Positions 45,700-53,547 of a stretch of 64,000 nucleotides of DNA are shown here, piece by piece. The stretch is taken from NCBI RefSeq assembly GCF_000585335.1, contig NZ_KK073872.1:946001-1010000 (forward strand), given 5' to 3'. Position 1 is the stretch's first letter, and the number at the start of each line of letters is the position of its first letter. The position numbers and the translations under genes were made by a program. Under the pieces are notes generated by a model that was not told the DNA's origin, ran no database searches, and saw nothing but the letters and a program-made list of their open reading frames with translations. This stretch comes from Cloacibacillus evryensis DSM 19522. Lineage in GTDB: Bacteria; Synergistota; Synergistia; Synergistales; Synergistaceae.

Positions 45700-47014
45700 G
45701 CCGACGCCGCAGGGCAAACGCATCAACATTCTGAGATTAACTTGATCATATAATCATTATCCCATCCAGCCTTAAGGCGTTTTCCCCTAAGGCTGGTTTT
45801 GCCGGATTTGTCTTGTTTCAGTAAATTAATTGCACAATGCCTGATGATTGCCATATTTGCGGCACTGTTTTTTTGTCTGTTGCGCATCGCGTCTTCGTTG
45901 AATATCACATCAAGAACCCAATGGAGACTGTTTTCGATACCCCAGTGTGAACGTACTGACCGTCCTATTTCTGCCGCGTCAGCCGGCAGACTGCTTATGT
46001 AGTATCTTCGTTCCACAGAACTCTGAGTGCCGGATTCTCTTGTGGATTCCACCATGATTATGCTCTTGAGCCCCTTCCATTTATCAAATTCCGCAATGTC
46101 TATTTTCTCATTGTTTTCTATTGCAGCGACGTTCCTTTTTTCTATACGACCGTGGCTTTTTCAATCGTCGCATATGATGTGTGAGTTACTCCGGCGTAAT
46201 CTGTTTTCTCTTCGCATTTGAAAAGATGTTCCGCCATTTCCAGCGTGCCGCCCTGATTGCCTTTCAAGGCCAGCAGGTAATTCCCTTTCATAGAGACAAT
46301 CTTATCTGCTATTGCTTTCTGGCATCCCATGGCGTCTATTGTTATAGTGCAGTTTTTGATATCAAGCATATCCAGAAGGGTCGGAATTGCTGTAATTTCG
46401 TTTGACTTAGCTTCCGTTGCTGTTTGGGCTAAAACATTCCATTATCTGAGGACCACGCACTTACCATATGCAGGCAATCGCGGTGCTCTGTATTTTTGAA
46501 GGACCTTCTGGATGTCTTGCCGTCGATGGCAATGACGCCTTTTAAACGTTCGGACAATGACCTGGCCCAGTTCGCAAAACACTCCGAAAACTGCTTCGGG
46601 TCCAAGGCTGACATTACCCTGTTCATTGTGTCGTGGGAAGGGATTCCATTTGGTAAATCAAGAAACGATTCAAAGAAATCCTGTTTGCACTTTGCAAAAA
46701 GTTCAATGTCGTTAAAGCCTTCCGCACCGCAGATGACCCCGCACAGCACAATAGTAAGAATGTCGGTCAGGTTGTGCCTGATGTGGTTCTCCGCACGATT
46801 GTCAGTGAGAATAGCGAAGTGTTGGCTGATGCTTGTTTGCATGTTCATTAAAACACTCCATAAATTATTTATTGTAGTTTAGCATATTAATGATTTATTT
46901 GATTAGGGATAATACATTTTCATATGATACGTTTCGGTTTATGGTTGCTGGTGATATCGTTTTTTTGTACAAAGTTTTTGACCTTTATTGATGCGTTTGC
47001 CCTGGCCGACGCCG
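45700..47014 (-). mobile_element. ISAs1-family insertion sequence with exact target duplication
   Basis: The element spans 45710-47004 (1,295 bp) with perfect 17-bp terminal inverted repeats CAGGGCAAACGCATCAA. It is flanked on both sides by the direct repeat GCCGACGCCG (45700-45709 and 47005-47014), a 10-bp target duplication in the range typical for this family. The transposase is frameshifted, so this copy cannot move on its own. Confidence 0.85.
45723..46848 (-). pseudogene. ISAs1-family transposase, two frameshifts
   Basis: Three adjoining minus-strand segments together make one ISAs1 transposase of about 375 residues. Segment 1 (from 46848) reads TDILTIVLCGVICGAEGFND and IAIDGKTSRRS; segment 2 carries TIDAMGCQKAIADKI; segment 3 carries SHWGIENSLHWVLDVIFNED. 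The frame is lost by what looks like a one-base deletion near 46429 (the frame resumes AQTATEAKSNEI) and another near 46150 (resuming HGRIEKRNVAA). Both breaks would have to be sequencing errors for the gene to be intact. Confidence 0.85.
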
Positions 47015-47125
47015 GGATAAAGATGCGCATACGCGATTTTTGTGCTAAAATGTCCCAAGCGATACTGACCCGACTTTAAAACAGAAGACGAAACATTATC
47101 AGGGTATCCGTAAAGGAGAATGAGA

Positions 47126-47197
47126 ATGACGAATCACGCCAGCGGCGACCGCAATATCGCCGCGTTGAAAGAAAGTGCCCCCCCCCCCCAGAAGTAA
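47126..47197 (+). other. Short reading frame containing a 12-C tract (possible phase-variable leader)
   Basis: A 23-codon frame with a good AAAGGAG site starts at ATG 47126 and runs into twelve consecutive C (47178-47189) before stopping. One extra C would open the frame to 104 codons (stop at 47439); one fewer to about 66 codons. A possible TAAAAT -10 is at about 47045. Similarity to known proteins is not apparent. The rest of 47198-47542, up to the chaperone gene, shows no supported gene. Confidence 0.35.
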
Positions 47198-47542
47198 AGT
47201 CAAGTTTAGGATCTCCCTCTCTCTCATATTCAAACTCTTTATTTCATTTACATACGTTCACATCCATATCCATATCCGTTTGCCCCGCGCGAAAAACATC
47301 CGACTGCCCAAAAGCCGCTCCCTCTGACAGCGCGGAAGCGCGCCGCCAGACCCGCCAACATCCATACAGACGACCCTCCGGCATCAAGCCTGCCAACGCC
47401 GCCGGCCTGTTTGTCCGCGCCCCGAGCCCGCCGAAATAACCTTCCGTCCCGCCGCGCCGTGCCATCGCGGCGAAACAGGCAAAAGCTGACGAACCGGAAC
47501 ATATATTTAAATACCTATATCTGAAGAAGGGAAACCATAATA

Positions 47543-48046
47543 ATGAACATCAAAAAAGCGGCCGCGTCCATACTCGCGGCGGCCATAGCCGCGGCGTCGT
47601 CGTTCTCGCCCCTCCCGGCGCGGGCGCAGGAAGTCGCCGTCGTAGACGTCGTGCGCGTCGTAGACGCCAGCGTCCCCGGCAAAGCCGGACAGCGCTACAT
47701 TGACGGCCTCAAAAAAGAACTCGACGCCGAACTGGAAAACTTCAAAAAAAGCCTCGGCGAAATAAAAGAGGACGACCCGCGCCTCGCGCGGAAACAGGCC
47801 CAGCTCTCTGCGCGCTACCAGAGCGAATTTTCGCGCGTCACCGGCCTGCTCACGGCGGAACTCCGCCGCGTGACGGCCGAGTGGCTGAATGGCAACAAAC
47901 AGGGGGCGACCGTCGTCATCCCCGCCGGCACGACGCTCGCCGCCGCGCCGGAAAGCGACGTCAACGCGGAGATACTGCGCCGCCTCAACACGGTCGCCAT
48001 AGATTTCAGCCTGAAAGAAACGGGAAAAGGAGACCGCGTGAAATGA
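47543..48046 (+). CDS. Skp/OmpH-like periplasmic chaperone
   Basis: A 167-residue protein with a signal peptide (cleavage probably after PLPARA, about residue 27). The mature part starts with the Skp/OmpH strand VAVVDVVRVVDASVPGKAG, continues with a charged helical arm (about residues 55-115) and ends with TVVIPAGTTLAAAPESDVN then a helix, like the Skp body. Skp holds unfolded outer-membrane proteins in the periplasm. Its stop overlaps the start of the trimeric autotransporter gene (ATGA), suggesting a dedicated chaperone. Confidence 0.72.
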   Translation: MNIKKAAASILAAAIAAASSFSPLPARAQEVAVVDVVRVVDASVPGKAGQRYIDGLKKELDAELENFKKSLGEIKEDDPRLARKQAQLSARYQSEFSRVTGLLTAELRRVTAEWLNGNKQGATVVIPAGTTLAAAPESDVNAEILRRLNTVAIDFSLKETGKGDRVK

Positions 48047-51000
48047 AAAAATACGGACAGGCAAAACAGATCGCCTTCTGGCTGCTGCTCGCCGCGCTCG
48101 CGCTCGCTCCCTTCGCGGGAACGGCGGCGGCGAGCTACACAGCGGGCGGCGGCGAGGTCGAAGACGGCGTGTTCTATGCCATCGCCATCGGCACAATCGA
48201 CAGCCGCCCGCCGGAAGTGACGGGCGAATACGCGATAGCCATCGGCGCGAGTACGAAGGCGGATGGCGCTTGCGGCACCGCCGTTGGATACTTTGCATCG
48301 GCGATAGGATTATATAGTTCCGCCTATGGACAATTCGTGTCTGCGAAGGGGGAAGGCAGTGTCGCCACCGGATGCGAGGCGCAGGCGACCGGACTCTACA
48401 GTGCCGCCACCGGATTCGAGGCGGAGGCGTCCGGAATCCGTAGTTCCGCCTATGGAGCCAAAGCGCAGGCGATGGGTACTGGCAGCCTCGCCGCCGGAAG
48501 CGATGCGTACGCGGGAGGCGCAAACGGCACCGCCGTTGGGTTCTCAGCATCGGCGGGAGGAGAGAATAGTTCCGCCTATGGAATGGGCGCGTATGCGCAG
48601 GGTACTGACAGCCTCGCCGCCGGAAACGGTGCGGGCGCGGTAGACGCAAACACCACCGCTGTTGGGGCCTCCGCGGTAGCGAAATTTGAGGGCAGTACCG
48701 CCATCGGATACAAGGCGAATGCAACCATTGCCGGTAGCGTGGCGCTGGGAGCTGGTTCCTACGCCAATAGGACCACCACCGCGACCGGCGTCTACGTCCC
48801 CGCCGGCGCGTCCGGCGGCGGCATAACCGCGACGGTAAAAGGCACTGACAAAGGAGTAGTCTCTATCGGCGACGCTACCGACGTCAAGGGGCACGTAGCT
48901 TTCACCCGCCAGCTCACAGCATTGGCCGCGGGCATAGAGGACACCGACGCCGTCAACGTCGCCCAGCTAAAGGCGCTGGACAGTGTCGCCGTCAAATACG
49001 ACAACGACACGAAAACTGCCGTCATCCTGAACAGCGGCGGAGCCGCCGTCAAGCTGTCCAACGTTGCGGATGCGGAGCTCTCTGACGCGAGCACGCAGGC
49101 GGTAACAGGAAAACAGCTCTACGCGGCAAACCAAACTATCGCGACGAACCGGACGAACATAGAGACGAACAAGGCGAGCATCGAGACGAACAAGGCGAGC
49201 ATCGCGACAAACGAGACGAAAATAGCGTCCAACACGACGAACATCACGGCCAACGCCGCCCAGCTAAAGGCGCTGGACGATGTCGCCGTCAAATACGACG
49301 ACACGAAAACTGCCGTCACCCTGAACAGCGGCGGAGCCGCCGTCAAGCTGTCCAACGTCGCTGATGCGGTTCTCGACAACACGAGCACGCAGGCGGTAAC
49401 AGGAAAACAGCTCTACGCGGCAAACCAAACTATCGCGACGAACCGGACGAACATAGAGACGAACAAGGCGAGCATCGCGACAAACGAGACGAAAATAGCG
49501 TCCAACACGACGAACATCACCACCAACACGACCGGCATCAAGGAAAACAAAACAGCGATAACCGCGGTCAGCGGCGACGTGGCAACGAAGTACACGGCGC
49601 TTGACGGACGCATCGCCGCTAACACGAACGAGATAGCGGCGGTCAGCGGCGACGTGGCAACCAAATACACCACGCTTGACGGCAGGATAGCGGCCAACGA
49701 AGCTAGCATCAATACCGTCAGCGGAGACGTGGCGGCGAAATACACGGACCTCGGCGGACGCATCACCGCTAACACGAACGAGATAGCGGCGGTCAGCGGG
49801 GACGTGGCAACCAAATACACCACGCTTGACGGCAGGATAACGGCCAACGAAACGAACATCGCCACGCTCGACACGAGAGTGACCTCGCACGACACGCGCA
49901 TAGCGACGAACGAGACGAACATCGCGGCGAACACGACGAGCATCGGCACGCTCGACACGAGAGTGACCTCGCACGACACGCGCATAGCGACGAACGAGAC
50001 GAACATAGCGTCCAACACGACGAACATCGGCACGCTCGACACGAGAGTGACCTCGCATGACGCGCGCATAGCGACGAACGAGACGAACATAGCGGCGAAC
50101 ACGACGAGCATCGGCACGCTCGACACGAGAGTGACCTCGCATGACGCGCGCATAGCGACGAACGAGACGAACATAGCGGCAAACACGACGAGCATCGGCA
50201 CGCTCGACACGCGAGTGACCTCGCATGACGCGCGCATAGCGACGAACGAGACGAACATAGCGTCCAACACGACGAGCATCGGCACGCTCGACACGCGAGT
50301 GACCTCGCACGACGCGCGCATAGCGACGAACGCCGATGCCATCACGACGAACAAGTTAAGCATCGACACAGTAAGCGGCGATGTGAGAATGCTCGACGGC
50401 AGAGTGAAGGCCAACACCGCAAGCATCAATACCGTCAGCGCCGACGTTGCGGGCCTTAGAGGCGAGATCACCGCCTCCGGCGTCAAATACGACGACGATT
50501 CTAAAGAAGTCCTCACCTTAAACAAAGGCGGAGCCGCCGTCAGACTGTCCAACGTCGCGGATGCGGAACTCTCTGACGCGAGCACTCAAGCGGTAACAGG
50601 AAAACAGCTCTACGAGACAAACCAAACCATAAACACAGTAAGCGGAGACGTGGCGGCGAAATACACCGTGCTTGACGGCAGGGTAGCGGCTAACGAAACG
50701 AGCATCAATACCGTCAGCGGAGACGTGGCGGCCCTCAGAGGCGAGATCGCCGCCTCCGGCATCCATTACGACGACCCGTCCAACAGCGTCGTCACCTTAA
50801 ACAAAGGCGGAAACGCCGTCAGACTGACCAACATCGCCGCCGGGACCGCCGACAGCGACGCCGTCAACTACGGACAGCTCAAAGCCCTCGGCGGAAAAGT
50901 CGAGACCTTCGGCGAAACACTCGCCGAAAGGATCGGCGGCACTTACGACCCAGTCACAGGCGAATTCACCGTCACCTACCCTGACGGCCCCACGCCGGCG

Positions 51001-51786
51001 AACCCCGCCGCCCAGGCGTCGGCATCGTCGGCGGCATCGGCGCCGTCGCCGGCCTCCGCGCAAAACGCAGCCCAGGCCGCAGCCCAGGCCGCCAGCACCC
51101 CGCACCTCAGCGAGACGCTGCAAAACATGTGGGACGCCATCGGCGCCGTGCAGGCCGGCAACGTAAAAGCGGGAGACAACATCGTCGTGGATGGAACAAA
51201 AGTCTCCGTCTCCAAGACCCCCGAATTTGAGAGAGTCAAAGTCGGAAACATCGACATCCGCGAAGAAGGCATCGACATGGGCGGCAAACCTATCACGGGA
51301 CTTGCCAAAGGCGAAATATACGACGGCAGCGGAGACGCCGTCACCGGCGGCCAGCTCTGGAACGCCTACCGCCGCATCGAGACGATAGACGAGCGGGTCC
51401 AGGTCGTAGGCGCGCACGCGGCGGCCCTGTCCGCCATGCACCCCGTAGCCTACAACCCCTACGAACCGACCACCCTCTCAGCGGGAGTCGGCTACTACCG
51501 CAGCGAATACTCGATGGCGGTGGGCATATTCCACTACGCACGTGAAAACGTCCTGCTCAACGCAGGCATCGCCTTCAACTCTGACGGCGATACGATGGGG
51601 CGCGCCGGCATCAGCTTCGCGCTCGGCAAAAGCGGCAGGAAACAGCCGTCGATGATCAAAGACGTAGCCGCGATGCAGCGCCAGATGATGGAAATGCAGC
51701 AGGTGCTGACACAGCTCAAAGAAGAAAACGAGAAAAACAAAGATACCATCAAAGAGCTCAAAGACGCTCTTAAAGATAAGAAATAA
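48043..51786 (+). CDS. YadA-type trimeric autotransporter adhesin with C-terminal coiled-coil tail
   Basis: The 1,247-residue surface protein begins with a signal peptide (to about residue 30). A YadA-like head (about 40-270) has repeated AIG/SAYG/AVG 14-residue motifs. A long stalk (about 290-980) contains neck motifs (LSNVADAELSDASTQAVTGKQLY) and six 28-residue coiled-coil repeats. After an Ala/Ser/Gln/Pro-rich linker (about 985-1025) and another neck comes the four-strand YadA anchor (about 1115-1200). Unusually, about 45 further residues follow the anchor, predicted coiled coil (MMEMQQVLTQLKEENEKNKD). AAAGGAG lies ten bases before the ATG. Confidence 0.92.
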   Translation: MKKYGQAKQIAFWLLLAALALAPFAGTAAASYTAGGGEVEDGVFYAIAIGTIDSRPPEVTGEYAIAIGASTKADGACGTAVGYFASAIGLYSSAYGQFVSAKGEGSVATGCEAQATGLYSAATGFEAEASGIRSSAYGAKAQAMGTGSLAAGSDAYAGGANGTAVGFSASAGGENSSAYGMGAYAQGTDSLAAGNGAGAVDANTTAVGASAVAKFEGSTAIGYKANATIAGSVALGAGSYANRTTTATGVYVPAGASGGGITATVKGTDKGVVSIGDATDVKGHVAFTRQLTALAAGIEDTDAVNVAQLKALDSVAVKYDNDTKTAVILNSGGAAVKLSNVADAELSDASTQAVTGKQLYAANQTIATNRTNIETNKASIETNKASIATNETKIASNTTNITANAAQLKALDDVAVKYDDTKTAVTLNSGGAAVKLSNVADAVLDNTSTQAVTGKQLYAANQTIATNRTNIETNKASIATNETKIASNTTNITTNTTGIKENKTAITAVSGDVATKYTALDGRIAANTNEIAAVSGDVATKYTTLDGRIAANEASINTVSGDVAAKYTDLGGRITANTNEIAAVSGDVATKYTTLDGRITANETNIATLDTRVTSHDTRIATNETNIAANTTSIGTLDTRVTSHDTRIATNETNIASNTTNIGTLDTRVTSHDARIATNETNIAANTTSIGTLDTRVTSHDARIATNETNIAANTTSIGTLDTRVTSHDARIATNETNIASNTTSIGTLDTRVTSHDARIATNADAITTNKLSIDTVSGDVRMLDGRVKANTASINTVSADVAGLRGEITASGVKYDDDSKEVLTLNKGGAAVRLSNVADAELSDASTQAVTGKQLYETNQTINTVSGDVAAKYTVLDGRVAANETSINTVSGDVAALRGEIAASGIHYDDPSNSVVTLNKGGNAVRLTNIAAGTADSDAVNYGQLKALGGKVETFGETLAERIGGTYDPVTGEFTVTYPDGPTPANPAAQASASSAASAPSPASAQNAAQAAAQAASTPHLSETLQNMWDAIGAVQAGNVKAGDNIVVDGTKVSVSKTPEFERVKVGNIDIREEGIDMGGKPITGLAKGEIYDGSGDAVTGGQLWNAYRRIETIDERVQVVGAHAAALSAMHPVAYNPYEPTTLSAGVGYYRSEYSMAVGIFHYARENVLLNAGIAFNSDGDTMGRAGISFALGKSGRKQPSMIKDVAAMQRQMMEMQQVLTQLKEENEKNKDTIKELKDALKDKK
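49864..50367 (+). repeat. Six 84-bp tandem repeats in the adhesin stalk
   Basis: Units start at 49864, 49948, 50032, 50116, 50200 and 50284, exactly 84 bp apart; the last decays after about 50330. Each codes for a 28-residue coiled-coil unit beginning TLDTRVTSHD(T/A)RIATNE. The near identity at DNA level suggests recent expansion. Confidence 0.9.
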
Positions 51787-51793
51787 CCGAGTA

Positions 51794-51821
51794 TTGCCGG
51801 GCGGCGTCCGCCGCCCGGCAA
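51794..51821. terminator. Hairpin after the adhesin gene
   Basis: TTGCCGGGCGGCG/CGCCGCCCGGCAA stem without a T run. It may stabilise the adhesin message or act as a weak terminator before the small gene at 51848. Confidence 0.4.
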
Positions 51822-51847
51822 GCGATACGCAAAAGGAGTGAGGCGGA

Positions 51848-52108
51848 TTGCGGCCAGCCGGCGCTGAAAGTTTTTTTTACGACGTCATACACAGCGAAAG
51901 AATACGCGGCATGTGCCTTGATATAGCATCACTGCCGGAATCGGAGCGAGGGCCGGCGATCCGCGCGCTAGGCTACGATTTCAGCCCGAAAGAGCTGGAC
52001 TCCGCCGTATGCCGCGCCTATTATAAGATGCGGCCGGAAGCGCGCGCCATCCTCGGCCCCGGCGACCTGCGCGATATAGTGATGAAGAAGTGGGGCAAAC
52101 CTATGTAG
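51848..52108 (+). CDS. Small Nif11-like protein
   Basis: An 86-residue protein whose first 55 residues (FFYDVIHSERIRGMC, then IRALGYDFSPKELDSAV) resemble the Nif11 domain, found in proteins of unknown role and as leader peptides of some natural products. No double-glycine cleavage site or modification genes are seen, so a leader role is unsupported. The start is TTG at 51848 with AAGGAG nine bases upstream. It follows the adhesin by about 60 bp. Confidence 0.55.
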   Translation: MRPAGAESFFYDVIHSERIRGMCLDIASLPESERGPAIRALGYDFSPKELDSAVCRAYYKMRPEARAILGPGDLRDIVMKKWGKPM

Positions 52109-52135
52109 GCCGGGCGGCGGAGCAAAAACATAAAG

Positions 52136-52405
52136 CCACTGGATTCCGGCTCGGAGGCCGGAATGACAAAACAACAAATATAGAGCCGCTGGATGCCGGG
52201 TCGAGCCCGGCATGACAAGGCGGCGGGCGGCGGAGCGTCGGAGCTGGAATGACAGGGTACAGATTCAGCGCTCCGCCCTTTCCGTCTCTCCGGGTCGGAG
52301 GCCGGCATGACAAGGAAGACGGAATCTGGGCCCCGGGTCGAGTCCGGGGTGACTGGCGGCAAACATAACGTCGCTGGATGCTGGGGCGAGCCCGGCATGA
52401 CGGGT
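52136..52405. repeat. Array of REP-like palindromes
   Basis: At least five copies (about 52139, 52190, 52289, 52328 and 52373) of a ~28-bp unit of the form CTGGATnCCGGGTCGAGCCC followed by GGnATGACA. Related single copies occur at about 15055, 15130 and 45125. No gene is present in 52109-52452. Confidence 0.6.
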
Positions 52406-52452
52406 GACTGGCGGCGGGCGGCCCTATGCGGCCTTTTAGATAGCGCCGTTGT

Positions 52453-53547
52453 CTATTCTTTGGGGAGGGGAAGTGCGACAGTGAGCTCCGAGTTGAAGCA
52501 GAGCGCGACCTCTTCCCCTCTTTCGTACCTTGCCGCGCCCGGGAAGTAGTTTTCCATCACCGAGACCGGCGCGCCGTTTTCCAGTTCCACCACGTATTCC
52601 ATGCGGTCGCCGCTGAATACGGCGCTCGTCACTTTGCCGGAGAGCAGTCCCTCTCCGCCCGCCCTGAGGGTCACGGCCTCCGGGCGCAGTATCAGGGATA
52701 TGCCGTCCCCCGCGGAATACGCGGCGTCGGAGATGAGCTTTACCGGGAGGCGGCGTTCGCCGATCCTCATAGTGCCGCGCTCCGCGCCCTCCCGCGCGTC
52801 GAGCGTGCCGGAGATCGCGTTCGCCTGGCCGATGAAGTCCGCGACGAAGAGCGTACGCGGATGGGTGTATATGTCAAAGGGCGATCCGATCTGCTCGACT
52901 TTGCCGCGGTTCATGACCATGATGCGGTCCGCCATCGTCAGCGCCTCCTTCTGGTCGTGCGTAACGTAGAGGCAGGTGATGTCGAGCTGTTTCTGGATAC
53001 TGCGGATCTCCGTCCTCATGTGGAGGCGGAGTTTCGCGTCGAGGTTTGAGAGAGGTTCGTCCATCAGCAGCACTTTCGGGCGCATGACGAGGACGCGCGC
53101 CAGCGCGACGCGCTGCTGCTCGCCGCCCGAGAGCTGGTTGGGGTATCGTCTCTCCGTGCCTTTAAGGCCGACCATTTCAAGCGCTTCTCCGACCTTCCCG
53201 GCGATATCGGCGGAGCTCTCGGAGCGCATTTTCAGTCCGTAACCGACGTTGTCTCCGATCGTCATGTGCGGGAAGAGCGCGTAGTTCTGAAAGACGAAGC
53301 CGATCTCCCTTTTGTTGACCATCACTTCCGTGACGTCCGCGCCGTCTATGAGGATGCGCCCCGAGGTGGGGGCCTCAAAGCCGGCCACCATGCGCAGGGT
53401 CGTCGTTTTGCCGCAGCCGGAGGGGCCGAGGAAGGTTACGAGTTCGCCGCCCGCCACTTCGAGGTCAACTCTTTCGACGGCGTCGAATTTTACGCCGTCT
53501 TTGATGAAGGTTTTTGTTATATTTTTAAGATGCAGATCTACAGCCAT
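52453..53547 (-). CDS. ABC transporter ATPase, FbpC/PotA-like
   Basis: The 364-residue nucleotide-binding subunit has Walker A GPSGCGKTT (residues 41-49), Q loop FQNYALFPHM, signature LSGGEQQR, Walker B VLLMDEPLSNLD and the H-loop VTHDQ, plus a C-terminal TOBE domain (about residues 240-364). It powers the permease encoded just upstream; the genes overlap by one base (TAATG), so translation is coupled. The class imports iron(III), polyamines, phosphonates, sulfate and other substrates. Confidence 0.92.
   Translation of the reverse strand: MAVDLHLKNITKTFIKDGVKFDAVERVDLEVAGGELVTFLGPSGCGKTTTLRMVAGFEAPTSGRILIDGADVTEVMVNKREIGFVFQNYALFPHMTIGDNVGYGLKMRSESSADIAGKVGEALEMVGLKGTERRYPNQLSGGEQQRVALARVLVMRPKVLLMDEPLSNLDAKLRLHMRTEIRSIQKQLDITCLYVTHDQKEALTMADRIMVMNRGKVEQIGSPFDIYTHPRTLFVADFIGQANAISGTLDAREGAERGTMRIGERRLPVKLISDAAYSAGDGISLILRPEAVTLRAGGEGLLSGKVTSAVFSGDRMEYVVELENGAPVSVMENYFPGAARYERGEEVALCFNSELTVALPLPKE

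Noticed and set aside
45372..45753. Several small frames in the 45.4-45.7 kb repeats
   Set aside because: They lie wholly within inverted-repeat elements and look like translated repeats.
47244..47502. Minus-strand frames between the C tract and the chaperone gene
   Set aside because: Low-complexity translations with no ribosome site or similarity.
49120..50370. Regular repeats considered as a CRISPR array
   Set aside because: The repeats are tandem without unique spacers and lie in a continuous coding frame.
49264..50585. Long minus-strand frames over the adhesin stalk
   Set aside because: They are shadows of the 84-bp repeats and read as monotonous Arg/Val/Ser repeats.
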